A stretch of DNA of 64,000 nt from Emticicia sp. BO119 (GCF_013912375.1 NZ_JACETV010000003.1:310001-374000); one strand, 5' to 3'; numbered from the stretch's first letter, positions 34,203 through 43,625 are shown. Notes: generated by a model not told the origin, from the sequence alone. Numbers and translations: made by a program.

Positions 34203-35480
34203 TTGAAAATCCTTCTCATAAATACCGACGATAGCATGGGTGGCGCGGCCATTGCCTGTTTGCGGTTGCTTTCGGTTTTAGAACATGAAAAAGACATAGA
34301 AGCCAGACTATTAGTACAAGAAAAGAAACGCAATAGACCCGATGTAGAAGCGGTTGCGAAAGGCTGGTTAGACAAAAAAATGGCATTCGCCCGTTTCATG
34401 GCCGAACGGCTATATTTCCACCGATATGAAAAAACCAAAGAAGTACGCTTCGCGTTCTCTCCTGCCAATACAGGCATCGACATTTCGCAGCACCCTTTAG
34501 TGCAAGAAGCTGATATTCTGCATTTACATTGGCTCAACTTCGGGTTTCTTTCCATCACTTCACTCAAAAAACTATTCAGCTTAGGCAAGCCCATCGTCTG
34601 GACATTACATGATATGTGGGCATTTACAGGTGGTTGTCATCACAGTGGTGATTGCGAGAATTATCAGGATCATTGTGGCAATTGCCTCCCTTATCTGCGG
34701 ACTCCATCCCCTGATGATTTATCGGCTAAGGTGTGGCAACGCAAAAATGAAATCTTTGGAGATACAACTCAACTCCCTCCTGTTCAGATAATCGGTTGTA
34801 GTGAATGGTTAGCCAACAGAGCACGCAAAAGCAGTTTGTTTAAAAACCTGTCTATCGGTGCTATTCCGAATCCTTTAGATATAACGGTTTTTAAACCAAC
34901 GGAAAGAGCAGAAGCCAGAATAAAGCTGAATCTGCCTGTTGATAAGAAGCTTATTTTATTTGCGGCAGCAAAGGTGACAGTTATCTGGAAAGGATTCAGC
35001 TATTTCCAGGAGTCTCTGCAACTATTAAAAGAACACATTGATAAGCCAGACGAAATTGAATTAGTAATTTTAGGCGAAAGTGATCCAGAACTCAATAAAA
35101 CGCTCCCTTTCAGAACCCATGCGTTAGGGCGAATAGCAGATGCAGAAAAAATTGCTTTGATTTATTCAGCGGCTGACGTATTCACGATCCCGTCCATTCA
35201 GGAAAACCTGCCGAATACTATCATGGAAGCCATGGCCTGCGGCACACCCGCAGTAGGTTTTGAAGTAGGCGGTATCCCCGAAATGATTGCACACCAGCAA
35301 ACCGGATATTTGGCCAGATACAAATCAGCCGAAAATTTTGCAGAGGGCATCAGATGGGTATTATTTAAGGCAGATGCTGAAACCTTAGCCAACAATGCAA
35401 GGAGAAAGGTCATAGAGAATTATTCGCAGGAAGTCGTGAAAGAGAAGTATCTGGGTATATATAAGAGACTAACAGATTAA
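34203..35480 (+). CDS. Glycosyltransferase family 4 protein
   Basis: A 425-residue cytosolic GT-B transferase starting at TTG 34203 (MKILLINTDDSMGGAAIACLR); no ATG fits the conserved N-terminus. The acceptor domain includes LHLHWLNFGF and VWTLHDMWAFTGGCHHSGDC, as in WcaL-like enzymes. The donor domain has PNTIMEAMACGTPAVGFEVGGIPEMI, the GT4 signature with the catalytic Glu. It likely adds a sugar during surface polysaccharide synthesis. It converges with a second transferase gene 56 bases away. Confidence 0.9.
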   Translation: MKILLINTDDSMGGAAIACLRLLSVLEHEKDIEARLLVQEKKRNRPDVEAVAKGWLDKKMAFARFMAERLYFHRYEKTKEVRFAFSPANTGIDISQHPLVQEADILHLHWLNFGFLSITSLKKLFSLGKPIVWTLHDMWAFTGGCHHSGDCENYQDHCGNCLPYLRTPSPDDLSAKVWQRKNEIFGDTTQLPPVQIIGCSEWLANRARKSSLFKNLSIGAIPNPLDITVFKPTERAEARIKLNLPVDKKLILFAAAKVTVIWKGFSYFQESLQLLKEHIDKPDEIELVILGESDPELNKTLPFRTHALGRIADAEKIALIYSAADVFTIPSIQENLPNTIMEAMACGTPAVGFEVGGIPEMIAHQQTGYLARYKSAENFAEGIRWVLFKADAETLANNARRKVIENYSQEVVKEKYLGIYKRLTD

Positions 35481-35536
35481 TTGCAGAATATACCAGCGTT
35501 TCACCGCCCGTTAGGTCTCTACAATCCGTTTTTTTT

Positions 35537-36691
35537 TCATTCATCTGCCAAACCTCGCACATCCTCATACGCCTCCACCACCATCGTTTGTAACTTCCCC
35601 ATCAATGCCTGTGCATTCAATCTCTTTTGCTGCATTTTGGCCACAGTCAACTCCGATAAAAAGCTCTTTATCTGTCTATCTAATGGCTTGTTTTCTTCTA
35701 TCAGCCACGCTGCTTCATGCAATAAAGCCCATGTATCGGCCTCTTTGCTGCCACAGAATAACATACTCGCTCCCGCACAGATAGAGCTTACCGCTTTCGA
35801 GGGCACAGCTATATGTGTCCACTCCTGTAAAAGGCTCACTAAATGCACGTCAATAAAATGTAACTGGCTTCGGGGTACACTTTTCAGAATCGTAATGCCT
35901 TCACGGTTTTGGGCGTAGGCTAATACGCCGTCTGCCTTTTCGCCATAAACGGCTAATATCAAATGGTGCTTTTGGGTATCAATATTATCAATAAATCTCA
36001 GCAGAAATTCGTCAGAATGAGGTTTGGCTAAATTGCCGCAATAGCCGAAGTAAATTTTGCCGTCGGCCTGTTTCCAGTCAGGCACATTCAGGTCATTTTC
36101 CTGATGAAACAATACCCCACAAGGCAGAATCGTAGTAGGTATTTCCTGCCCATAACTTTTTTTTACAAATACTGCCTGATTAGGCCCTAAAGCAATCAGA
36201 TGTTGTGGAGGCTTCTGATACGTTTTTTTCAGTACCCACCTGTATATAAAATTTGTAGGTTTAATAGTTCCGGCGGCAGCAAATCCTTCAGGGAATAAAT
36301 CCATCGACCATAACACCCAATCTTTCAGAAACCACATAGCCCAGAAAGGCAGCAAGGGTGGGCTTGTCATCACAATTACTTTTCCCTTATTCAGCCTTCT
36401 GGCTTTCAGAACCAGAAAAAGCCCGTCTAACGTGCCAGACAGCAGTTTCAAAAAACTGTTTTTCCCCTCATAAATCGTGCTGACCGGGTGAAGAATACCA
36501 ATAGGCTGGCGTATCTGTCCGCCACCATCGTAAGTCCGGTCAATATGTACAATGTGTACCTCCGCCTGATATTTCTCAATCAGATATTTAGCCATATCCC
36601 ATGCCGACTCTCCGGTAATACCAGGATTAGGCGGATAATGACGGTTAATAATCGTAACGACAGGGGGTCTTTTTTCAGAATTATCAGACAT
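35537..36691 (-). CDS. Glycosyltransferase (WbuB-like GT4)
   Basis: A 384-residue GT-B protein. The N-terminal HYPPNPGITGESAWDMAKYL resembles amino-sugar transferases of the WbuB type. The donor domain shows YFGYCGNLAKPH and HIAVPSKAVSSICAGASMLFCG. The usual Glu-x7-Glu pattern is less regular than in the gene at 34.2 kb. Probably polysaccharide synthesis; donor and acceptor are unknown. Together with the flippase at 29.9 kb it suggests a scattered polysaccharide locus. Confidence 0.8.
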   Translation of the reverse strand: MSDNSEKRPPVVTIINRHYPPNPGITGESAWDMAKYLIEKYQAEVHIVHIDRTYDGGGQIRQPIGILHPVSTIYEGKNSFLKLLSGTLDGLFLVLKARRLNKGKVIVMTSPPLLPFWAMWFLKDWVLWSMDLFPEGFAAAGTIKPTNFIYRWVLKKTYQKPPQHLIALGPNQAVFVKKSYGQEIPTTILPCGVLFHQENDLNVPDWKQADGKIYFGYCGNLAKPHSDEFLLRFIDNIDTQKHHLILAVYGEKADGVLAYAQNREGITILKSVPRSQLHFIDVHLVSLLQEWTHIAVPSKAVSSICAGASMLFCGSKEADTWALLHEAAWLIEENKPLDRQIKSFLSELTVAKMQQKRLNAQALMGKLQTMVVEAYEDVRGLADE

Positions 36692-36852
36692 GAATCAGGG
36701 CTCATTTAAAGCCTTGCAAAGGTAGAGCAATAATAACAGAAATGAAAATAAGAAGACAACGCGCATTCTTTAAATCAAATGCCTCAAACTTTAGCAGGAG
36801 GTAATTAAATTAATAGCCCTCTGATGCCAGCATTGATTTTAATCAAAATGCC

Positions 36853-37695
36853 TTACTCCGTACTCTCCTTATCAGAATATTTATACCCACGCATCAGATT
36901 ATATCTGAACACCAGCCCGAAATTAAAGCTGATTCCATTAGATAGCTGCCGGGCTTTATCAATCGTTACCCCATTAACCGAATAATCAACTTCCGACCGT
37001 ATCAGCCCTTTGGGTGCAATATTCCCTCTGGCATAAACCACTAACGATAACGAATTTGACACTCTCCCATGTAATTCAACCAGAAACTCTGCCTGGGCTA
37101 CACCTCTCTGGCTCAGAAAAGCCTCACTCTGCAACCGTAGCGTATCTCTTTTCTGAGGCGTATTTGATGTACCCACAAAGTTACGCTCTCCTATTTTTTT
37201 ATTTTTAGCATCCGGCGAAAGCAATACCCCCGCTCCTACATGAATAGTCGCATTTTTAGTAATAGGGTCAATGGTCAGAATCTTCCGTTTGTAGCGAACC
37301 GGAATAGTCTGTAATCCTGTTCCGAATCGATACACATAAGGAATAGACCTGCCCGAGCTTACCGACTGTACCAGAAACGTAGGATTCTTATAATATCCGG
37401 TTTCTATAGACCACGTATCATTATTATTATAACCTAAAACCACCCCCCAGTATAAATCTTTTCCTTTCTCTTTTCCAATCAACCCATCAAGGTTATTAGC
37501 CAGCGTCGACTGGTTAAACTCCATACCACCCTCTACTCCTAAATATAAACTGACAGACTTACGGTCAAGGTTCGGATACGCATTATTTCTTACATCACTT
37601 CTCTGGCTCGGCGGTCTGTAATACTCGTCTTCCTCCTGCCCGAAAGCCACCAGTGAACACCATAAAAACCCTGCTAAAAGTACAACTGATTTCAT
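36853..37695 (-). CDS. Outer-membrane beta-barrel-like protein, unknown function
   Basis: A 280-residue protein with a signal peptide (MKSVVLLAGFLWCSLVAFGQ) and an N-terminal Tyr/Arg-rich stretch. Alternating strands ending LSNGISFNFGLVFRYNL suggest a small porin-like barrel (VSLYLGVEGGMEF, SIETGYYKNPTF). It is monocistronic. No enzyme motif is seen. Confidence 0.72.
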   Translation of the reverse strand: MKSVVLLAGFLWCSLVAFGQEEDEYYRPPSQRSDVRNNAYPNLDRKSVSLYLGVEGGMEFNQSTLANNLDGLIGKEKGKDLYWGVVLGYNNNDTWSIETGYYKNPTFLVQSVSSGRSIPYVYRFGTGLQTIPVRYKRKILTIDPITKNATIHVGAGVLLSPDAKNKKIGERNFVGTSNTPQKRDTLRLQSEAFLSQRGVAQAEFLVELHGRVSNSLSLVVYARGNIAPKGLIRSEVDYSVNGVTIDKARQLSNGISFNFGLVFRYNLMRGYKYSDKESTE

Positions 37696-38205
37696 AATAT
37701 AGTAGAAATGAGTTCAAATTTACAAAAAAAGAGACCGACGAAAGCCTCTGAAACTAAAATATTGTTTTTGAGAGAGATAATCAGCCGATTCAATGGCTAT
37801 CAGCTTTAGGTGAACCACATTCTGCTTTCTTATCAGGTATCAGCCAGACAAATCTCTCAGATTTGGCCTGGCGGTAAGTAATTGGTTTCCCTCAATAAAT
37901 CTACCCCCAGATTATCTTTCCCCTCCAATCCATGAATCTCCCCCCTGTCTCAAACTCAAAGACGCTCAAAACTTCAAAATAGTTGTTACACAAAATAATA
38001 TTTTTCATAACCAAAGAAAAAATATAACTATTAAAAGTTTTTTTGGTATTTACTAAAAGAATCGTAGTAAAATTTCGTGATGTTAGCGAAAAGAAAATTT
38101 ATATTTGTCCTACTAAAATCGTCTGACCCCAAAAAAGATTGAGCGAAAAAAGAATGAGTAAATTTACTCATTTGCTCAGGCTTATTACTCACTTTCTATC
38201 TATCA
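37696..38205 (+). promoter_or_regulatory. Intergenic region with pgk promoter box (TATATTTG at 38100-38107)
   Basis: A 510-base gap. The only signal is TATATTTG at 38100-38107, a TAnnTTTG match about 100 bases before pgk, giving a long leader. No gene or repeat was recognised in the remainder. Confidence 0.4.
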
Positions 38206-39396
38206 ATGATGAAAACATTAGATACTTATGATTTCTCGGGCAAAAAAGCCCTCATTAGAGTTGACTTCAACGTACCTCTGAACGAAAAATATGAAATCAC
38301 GGATGACACTCGAATTACTGCAACAATACCAACAATCAAGAAGATTTTAAAAGATGGTGGTGCCTGTATCCTGATGTCTCACTTAGGGCGTCCGAAAGAT
38401 GGGCCGACAGAAAAATATTCATTGAAACACCTCGTTAATCCGCTTTCAGTCATATTGGGTTTGCAGGTAAAATTTGCTGACGACTGTATCGGAGAATCTG
38501 CTGCCGAACAAGCAGCCAACCTCAAACCGGGCGAGGTATTATTGCTTGAAAACTTACGTTTTTATAAGGAAGAGGAGAAAGGTGATGTAGCCTTTGCAGA
38601 AAAACTATCGAAATTAGGTGATGTATGGGTAAATGATGCTTTCGGAACTGCCCACCGGGCCCACGCTTCAACAGCTGTTATCGGCCAGTTCTTTGAAGAC
38701 CGTGTTTGTGGATACGTAATGCAGGCCGAAATTGACAATGCACAGAAAATATTAGAACACGCCGAGCGTCCGTTTACAGCCATTATGGGCGGAGCTAAAA
38801 TTTCGGATAAAATCCTGATCATCGAGCGCCTGTTAGATAAAGTAGATAACCTGATTATCGGTGGAGGTATGACCTACACCTTTACCAAAGCACAAGGCGG
38901 CGAAATCGGCAAATCTTTGTTAGAAGCCGACAAACAACCGCTTGCATTAGAAATATTGGCAAAAGCTAAAGAAAAAGGTGTGAATATCATTTTACCCTCT
39001 GATAATGTTTGTGCCGATAAATTCTCAAACGATGCCAACAGACAAATAGTAGCCACCGGGCAAATTCCTGCCGATTGGGAAGGACTTGATATTGGCCCTG
39101 ATACCATTAAAACATTCAGCGATATTCTCGAGAAATCAAAAACAATTCTCTGGAATGGCCCGATGGGTGTTTTTGAGTTCCCTAATTTTGCTGTGGGTAC
39201 CAATGCCATTGCAGAAGCCGTAGTAAAAGCAACCGAAGAAAACGGCGCGTTCTCATTGATTGGTGGGGGTGACTCAGCCTCAGCCGTCAACAATGCCGGC
39301 TATGGCGACCGCGTATCGTATGTATCAACAGGTGGCGGTGCCTTATTAGAATATATGGAAGGCAAAACTTTGCCTGGTGTGGCCGCTTTGGAATAG
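38206..39396 (+). CDS. pgk: Phosphoglycerate kinase
   Basis: A 396-residue glycolytic enzyme converting 1,3-bisphosphoglycerate and ADP to 3-phosphoglycerate and ATP in the cytoplasm. Hallmarks: [12 protein letters not shown] (about 16-27), [46 protein letters not shown] and the C-terminal [12 protein letters not shown]. Two ATG codons (38206 and 38209) are adjacent; either may be used. Length is normal. It is monocistronic with a strong terminator. Confidence 0.98.
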   Translation: MMKTLDTYDFSGKKALIRVDFNVPLNEKYEITDDTRITATIPTIKKILKDGGACILMSHLGRPKDGPTEKYSLKHLVNPLSVILGLQVKFADDCIGESAAEQAANLKPGEVLLLENLRFYKEEEKGDVAFAEKLSKLGDVWVNDAFGTAHRAHASTAVIGQFFEDRVCGYVMQAEIDNAQKILEHAERPFTAIMGGAKISDKILIIERLLDKVDNLIIGGGMTYTFTKAQGGEIGKSLLEADKQPLALEILAKAKEKGVNIILPSDNVCADKFSNDANRQIVATGQIPADWEGLDIGPDTIKTFSDILEKSKTILWNGPMGVFEFPNFAVGTNAIAEAVVKATEENGAFSLIGGGDSASAVNNAGYGDRVSYVSTGGGALLEYMEGKTLPGVAALE

Positions 39397-39422
39397 AGCC
39401 TGTTTAAAAAGGCCCATAAACC

Positions 39423-39460
39423 AAAAGCCCCTGTTTCTGAGAAACAGGGGCTTTTTAATA
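39423..39460 (+). terminator. pgk terminator
   Basis: AAAAGCCCCTGTTTC (39423-39437) pairs perfectly with GAAACAGGGGCTTTT (39441-39455). Confidence 0.92.
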
Positions 39461-39482
39461 TCTTTCCATCAGTCAGTTTATT

Positions 39483-39599
39483 TTACCAAAGCTTCACATT
39501 CGTAAAATAAAGTCCAACGGCAACAACAAGCGTAAGTATGCCCACTAATAGTAGCTCTGCATACTTCACGGGCGATTCAGTTTTTGTAGTTTTTTGCAT
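39483..39599 (-). CDS. Possible 38-residue single-pass membrane peptide
   Basis: A minus-strand ATG at 39599 opens 38 codons. The product has a short charged start (MQKTTKTESPVK) followed by one hydrophobic span (YAELLLVGILTLVVAVGLYF) and a TNVKLW end. A charged N-terminus plus one clean membrane span is unlikely for random DNA, but no homologue is known to me. It faces the pgk terminator. Low-to-moderate confidence. Confidence 0.45.
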   Translation of the reverse strand: MQKTTKTESPVKYAELLLVGILTLVVAVGLYFTNVKLW

Positions 39600-39719
39600 G
39601 GTAATAAAGGTCTGGGATTTAATTCTATACTTCTATAACGCATTTCAGAGGCAAAAAGATGCAGGTTGGCTAAAGATTTATTCTTTTTTTATCTAACGGT
39701 AATATTTGTAAGGGTGCTC

Positions 39720-39832
39720 AGAGCATTGCACTCCACGTGGCAATTGAATAATTCAATTGCCGCCAGCTTTAGCTGGTGGGATATTAAATTGATAACAGTC
39801 CTATTGGCTTTAGCCAAAATCTTCTCATCGTC
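39720..39832. repeat. GGCTTTAGCC-family repeat, copy 2
   Basis: Contains GGCAATTGAATAATTCAATTGCC (short palindrome), CCAGCTTTAGCTGG and CCTATTGGCTTTAGCCAAAA. The last two motifs also occur in the copy at 51735. An 81-codon frame crossing this repeat is rejected. It fills the middle of the pgk to dehydrogenase gap. Confidence 0.6.
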
Positions 39833-39891
39833 AACTGCATTCTTCACTGAAAAACAATACACAATTACGCATTCTTTTTTCCGAAACCATT

Positions 39892-39899
39892 ATCTTTGC
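39892..39899 (+). promoter_or_regulatory. -7 box TATCTTTG ahead of the dehydrogenase gene
   Basis: A perfect TAnnTTTG match (TATCTTTGC), 72 bases before the ATG at 39972. No -33 TTTG at the ideal distance. Confidence 0.45.
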
Positions 39900-39971
39900 G
39901 CCTTGTTTTAAACTTTAGCGGATTTACTTAGTTCATATAAGTAAAATTCACTCATCCTCTAATACATACAA

Positions 39972-41186
39972 ATGTCAAAAGTAATTATCATTGGTGCCGG
40001 TGGAGTCGGCAGTGTAGTGGCGCATAAATGTGCCATGAACTCCCATATTTTTACCGAAATTCTACTGGCAAGCCGAACACAATCGAAATGTGATAAAATT
40101 GCCGCCGATATTCAGGAAATGCACGGCGTGAAAATACAAACTGCTAAAGTCGATGCCGACAATGTGCCTGAGTTGGTTGCACTCATTAAGAGCTTTCAGC
40201 CAAAAATGGTTATTAACGTAGCACTTCCTTATCAGGATTTAACCATCATGGATGCCTGCCTCGAAACGGGCGTGCACTATCTTGATACAGCCAATTACGA
40301 ACCAAAAGATGTAGCCAAATTTGAATATAGCTGGCAATGGGCCTATCAGGACCGCTTCAAAGAAGCCGGATTGATGGCACTCCTCGGCTGTGGTTTCGAC
40401 CCCGGCGTTACGCAGGTTTACTGCGCTTATGCCAATAAGCACCAATTTGATGAAATGCATTACCTGGATATTATCGACTGTAATGCCGGAAATCATGGCA
40501 AAGCCTTTGCTACCAACTTTAACCCCGAAATCAACATCCGCGAAATTACTCAGAATGGCCGTTACTGGGAAAATGGCGAATGGGTAGAAATTCCGCCGAT
40601 GTCTATTCATAAATCAATCGATTATCCGGGCATCGGGCCAAAAGAATCGTATGTATTATACCACGAAGAACTGGAGTCGCTGGTAAAAAACTTCCCGACA
40701 CTGAAACGCGCCAGATTCTGGATGACTTTCGGACAGGCGTACCTTACCCACCTCGAAGTACTTCAGAACGTAGGTATGACCCGCATCGACCCCGTGAAAT
40801 TCAATGGAATGGACATTGTGCCTTTAGAATTCTTAAAGGCAGTATTACCTGCGCCTGATACCTTGGGCGAAAACTATACAGGCCAGACCTCAATCGGTTG
40901 CCAGATTAAAGGTATTGACAAAGAAGGCAATGATAAAACCTACTACGTTTGGAATAACTGCGACCACGCCGAGTGCTACCGCGAGGTAAGAGCGCAGGCC
41001 GTTTCTTATACCACAGGGGTGCCGGCCATGATTGGTGCCATGTTAATGCTAACTAACCCCGAGTGGCAGAAACCGGGTGTCTGGAACTGCGAAGAACTGA
41101 ATCCTGACCCATTTATGGATTTACTGAATACGCAAGGTTTGCCCTGGCATGAAAAAGTAAATATCCCTTTACCGCACGAATATTAA
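39972..41186 (+). CDS. Carboxynorspermidine/carboxyspermidine dehydrogenase (saccharopine dehydrogenase family)
   Basis: A 404-residue cytosolic reductase. An N-terminal Rossmann fold (KVIIIGAGGVGSVVAHKCA) is followed by family blocks VINVALPYQDLTIMDACLE, GVHYLDTANYEP and ALLGCGFDPGVTQVY. The enzyme condenses aspartate beta-semialdehyde with a diamine (putrescine or diaminopropane) and reduces the product to carboxyspermidine or carboxynorspermidine. The matching decarboxylase gene nspC lies 2.6 kb downstream, which favours this over a lysine-pathway saccharopine enzyme. It ends at a strong terminator, so the two genes are separate transcripts. Confidence 0.9.
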   Translation: MSKVIIIGAGGVGSVVAHKCAMNSHIFTEILLASRTQSKCDKIAADIQEMHGVKIQTAKVDADNVPELVALIKSFQPKMVINVALPYQDLTIMDACLETGVHYLDTANYEPKDVAKFEYSWQWAYQDRFKEAGLMALLGCGFDPGVTQVYCAYANKHQFDEMHYLDIIDCNAGNHGKAFATNFNPEINIREITQNGRYWENGEWVEIPPMSIHKSIDYPGIGPKESYVLYHEELESLVKNFPTLKRARFWMTFGQAYLTHLEVLQNVGMTRIDPVKFNGMDIVPLEFLKAVLPAPDTLGENYTGQTSIGCQIKGIDKEGNDKTYYVWNNCDHAECYREVRAQAVSYTTGVPAMIGAMLMLTNPEWQKPGVWNCEELNPDPFMDLLNTQGLPWHEKVNIPLPHEY

Positions 41187-41196
41187 TAAAATACAG

Positions 41197-41225
41197 AATC
41201 CGCTAAGCACTTAGCGGATTTTTTT
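41197..41225 (+). terminator. Terminator after the dehydrogenase gene
   Basis: AATCCGCTAAG (41197-41207) and CTTAGCGGATT (41210-41220) are perfect arms followed by TTTTT. Confidence 0.88.
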
Positions 41226-41266
41226 CGTTTTATGAGTATATTGCATTACATAAACCTGAAAATCTG

Positions 41267-42007
41267 ATGAAAGCTATCTCTTTTGCAGCCATGCTCTGCT
41301 TTAGTTTTACGGCTGTACTGGCACAGGAAACCAATGTGCTTACAGCAATAGCCACCAATAATATGCCCCGCACAAACGGCCTTCCGGCCGGAACGCTCAC
41401 CACTATGGGAGCCTACGACCTGCGCTACGAAGGCACAAAAGGCTCAAAGTATTTTATAGACGAATGGCTTTCGGGCGAACTGGTTTTTGTGAAAGAAAAT
41501 ACCAAAGCACCAAAAACAGTGCCACTCAAATATGACTCCCAGAACAAAGAATTATTGTTTAAACGTTCAGTAGGCGATTCAATCGTTGTCAATCCCAATC
41601 AGATTACGGGCTTCATCTTACACGATGCCAGACACAACGCAAGTTTTCCTTTTGTAAAGATTGAAGCATTAAAAACCGAAGGCGGCATAGTACCGGTAGC
41701 TTACCTGATGGTACTTTATAAAAACAAAACCTCATTGCTCAAATACGTAAGTAAAATGATGAATAAGGCCAATTATTCGGCCGTTTCAAATGTTGACCGC
41801 CGCTATGACGAATACCTCGATAATTCAGAGTATTTTATCCAGAAGCCCGATGGTACATTAAGCAGAGCAAAACTAAAGCAAAAATCTATTGTAAAAGCTT
41901 TAGGCGACAAAGAAGACCAGATAGAAGCCTTTATTAAAAAAGAAAATCTAACCTTCAGAACCGAATACGATTTAGCGAGAGTGGTAGATTATTATAATAC
42001 ATTGTAA
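41267..42007 (+). CDS. Secreted protein of unknown function
   Basis: A 246-residue protein with a signal peptide (MKAISFAAMLCFSFTAVLAQ). The mature part is mixed alpha/beta with many Lys and Asp; segments such as GTLTTMGAYDLRYEGTKGS and SVGDSIVVNPNQITGFILHD resemble other Bacteroidota periplasmic proteins but give no function. It is monocistronic with its own terminator at 42026-42063. Confidence 0.75.
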   Translation: MKAISFAAMLCFSFTAVLAQETNVLTAIATNNMPRTNGLPAGTLTTMGAYDLRYEGTKGSKYFIDEWLSGELVFVKENTKAPKTVPLKYDSQNKELLFKRSVGDSIVVNPNQITGFILHDARHNASFPFVKIEALKTEGGIVPVAYLMVLYKNKTSLLKYVSKMMNKANYSAVSNVDRRYDEYLDNSEYFIQKPDGTLSRAKLKQKSIVKALGDKEDQIEAFIKKENLTFRTEYDLARVVDYYNTL

Positions 42008-42025
42008 GATAGGTTTATTTGTATA

Positions 42026-42063
42026 AAAATCCCTTTTTCTGTATTTACAGAAGAAGGGATTTT
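42026..42063 (+). terminator. Terminator hairpin
   Basis: AAAATCCCTT and AAGGGATTTT form the lower stem, with TTCTGT/ACAGAA above it. It lies 18 bases after the 42007 stop. Confidence 0.75.
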
Positions 42064-42212
42064 AGGTTTTATAGAGATGCCATGCCTCTTCAAAGGGTAT
42101 AAATTACCTATTATCTTTACAAAGGCTATTTTTGGGGTCTCACAGACCTGTTAAGACGCAATAAATTCGGTTGGTCGTTACCACAGCTCTACGAAATCAC
42201 TATTCTCCCAAT

Positions 42213-42228
42213 TTAGATAATTATCTAA
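42213..42228. promoter_or_regulatory. Palindromic operator candidate, upstream copy
   Basis: TTAGATAATTATCTAA, a perfect 16-base palindrome, is repeated at the centre of the longer palindrome at 42332-42363. It lies 227 bases before the tonB-family start. Confidence 0.55.
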
Positions 42229-42331
42229 CAATACAATCTATATCTTTCTCCTCCACTTACTTATTTTCCTCATTTATTTTAATGAATACTTTCTTTTCCT
42301 TAATTAATATCTATTCACATTATCGATAAAA

Positions 42332-42363
42332 TAAATATTTAGATAATTATCTAAATATTTATA
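42332..42363. promoter_or_regulatory. 32-bp perfect palindrome, operator candidate for the TonB gene
   Basis: The same TTAGATAATTATCTAA core as at 42213, extended to 32 perfectly palindromic bases. Two copies spaced about twelve helical turns apart in one promoter region suggest cooperative binding by a dimeric repressor. The 447-base gap 42008-42454 otherwise holds the upstream terminator. Confidence 0.6.
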
Positions 42364-42454
42364 GATTTTCCTTGCACGAATCAATTTTGTTTCTTAATGT
42401 TGTATCGTAGTTCCAACAAAAGCTACAAATGTTCAACTTAAACTTTACAAAAAA

Positions 42455-43276
42455 ATGGAAACCCCCGTTCCGGCAACAACGCCTGTGACGCTCGATGAGA
42501 TACTATTCGAGCACCGAAACAAAGACTACGGAGCTTATGAGCTTCGCAAGTCTTACACATCCACCGTCAATCGTGCCATGTGGATTGGCATTACGGCTTT
42601 TTCAGCACTCTTTATTACTTCTTACATTTTTGCGCATCAGAAGGAGAAAGTAGAAAAAGTAACTATAGTAGACTTACATCCTTCACTTATCAAACCAGAT
42701 GAAATACCGCCCGTTGTACCACTTCCGGAGCCTGAACCTCCAAAAGAGATTGTAGAAGTAAAAAAAGAAAAGTTTATGGAGCCCAAAGTTGTAGAAACTA
42801 CTGAAATGGAAGAAGTTCCCCCAACACAGGCCGAACTTGAAGTAGCCGTGATAAGCAATGTAGACAAAGAAGGCAAAGAAACTACCGATATTATTACCGA
42901 AACCCCGCCAGTTATAGCTCCACCTGCTGAAGTAAAAATAGCAGAAATAGAAGAAAGCAACGAAACATTTTTGCACGTAGAGATACAGCCCACTTTTGTT
43001 GGTGGTGCAAGCGAAATGTATAAATTTTTAGGAAAAGCATTGAAATATCCTTCACAAGCACAAAGAAACAATGTAGAAGGACGTGTCTACATGAGTTTTA
43101 TTGTAGAAAAAGACGGTAGTATTACCGATGTACAAATAGCAAAAGGGGTAGGTTTTGGTCTCGACGAAGAAGCAACCAGAGTTGTAAAACTGATGCCCAA
43201 GTGGATTCCTGGAAAACAAAACGGCAGAAACGTGAGAGTGAAATTTACCATACCAGTCACATTTAAACTTGAGTAG
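42455..43276 (+). CDS. TonB-family energy transducer
   Basis: A 273-residue protein of the Bacteroidota TonB type. The cytosolic start LDEILFEHRNKDYGAYELRK (about 12-31) precedes one membrane helix (about 46-63). A Pro/Glu/Lys-rich periplasmic spacer follows (about 75-165). The C-terminal TonB domain has YPSQAQRNNVEGRVYMSFIV and DEEATRVVKLMPKWIPGKQNG. It passes proton-motive-force energy to outer-membrane receptors with ExbB/ExbD, which are not in this window. Palindromes in its promoter suggest control by a specific repressor. Confidence 0.92.
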   Translation: METPVPATTPVTLDEILFEHRNKDYGAYELRKSYTSTVNRAMWIGITAFSALFITSYIFAHQKEKVEKVTIVDLHPSLIKPDEIPPVVPLPEPEPPKEIVEVKKEKFMEPKVVETTEMEEVPPTQAELEVAVISNVDKEGKETTDIITETPPVIAPPAEVKIAEIEESNETFLHVEIQPTFVGGASEMYKFLGKALKYPSQAQRNNVEGRVYMSFIVEKDGSITDVQIAKGVGFGLDEEATRVVKLMPKWIPGKQNGRNVRVKFTIPVTFKLE

Positions 43277-43364
43277 CAACATGAGCACACAATTAATGCC
43301 CCGAAGCCCCCCGGAATGATTCATTTCGATTTCGTCAAAATTTTTTTTATTTGAGGTAATACCG

Positions 43365-43400
43365 ACAGTCCGGATGATTTTCGTCCGGACTGTTTTTTTT
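43365..43400 (+). terminator. TonB gene terminator
   Basis: ACAGTCCGGA (43365-43374) and TCCGGACTGT (43384-43393) are perfect arms followed by a T-run. Confidence 0.92.
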
Positions 43401-43435
43401 GAGGGGGAACAAATTGAAATTAATATCGTGCAAAG

Positions 43436-43625
43436 AATATACCATCCCTACGGGATATGAACGCAAGCTTTAGTTATATTTCTACCGATATATCGTCCGT
43501 AGGGGCTTTTAATAACAATTCATGCTAAAATTTTTTAATGATTTTGCGTTTGTATCCCATAGGGATAATATATCGGTAGATAATTATAAACCCAAAGTTT
43601 CTAAGTCCCGTAGGGACGGTATATT
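43436..43625. repeat. 190-base nested inverted-repeat element
   Basis: Outer arms at 43436-43455 and 43606-43625 match at 19 of 20 bases (core CCCTACGGGA/TCCCGTAGGG). Inner arms TCTACCGATATAT (43481-43493) and ATATATCGGTAGA (43568-43580) are perfect, and CCGTAGGGG and CCCATAGGG half-sites lie between. There is no open frame. Such CCCTACGGG elements recur in Bacteroidota genomes and may be non-autonomous. Confidence 0.65.

Noticed and set aside
39666-39911. 81-codon frame before the dehydrogenase gene
   Set aside because: Runs through a repeat copy and over the promoter box at 39892.
42213-42228. Fur box
   Set aside because: TTAGATAATTATCTAA lacks the GATAAT triple-hexamer pattern of a Fur site; only a generic operator is claimed.
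42637-43071. 144-codon minus-strand frame rich in Ser/Gly/Thr
   Set aside because: Mirror of the Glu/Pro/Lys-rich spacer of the TonB protein; composition follows from the complementary codons.
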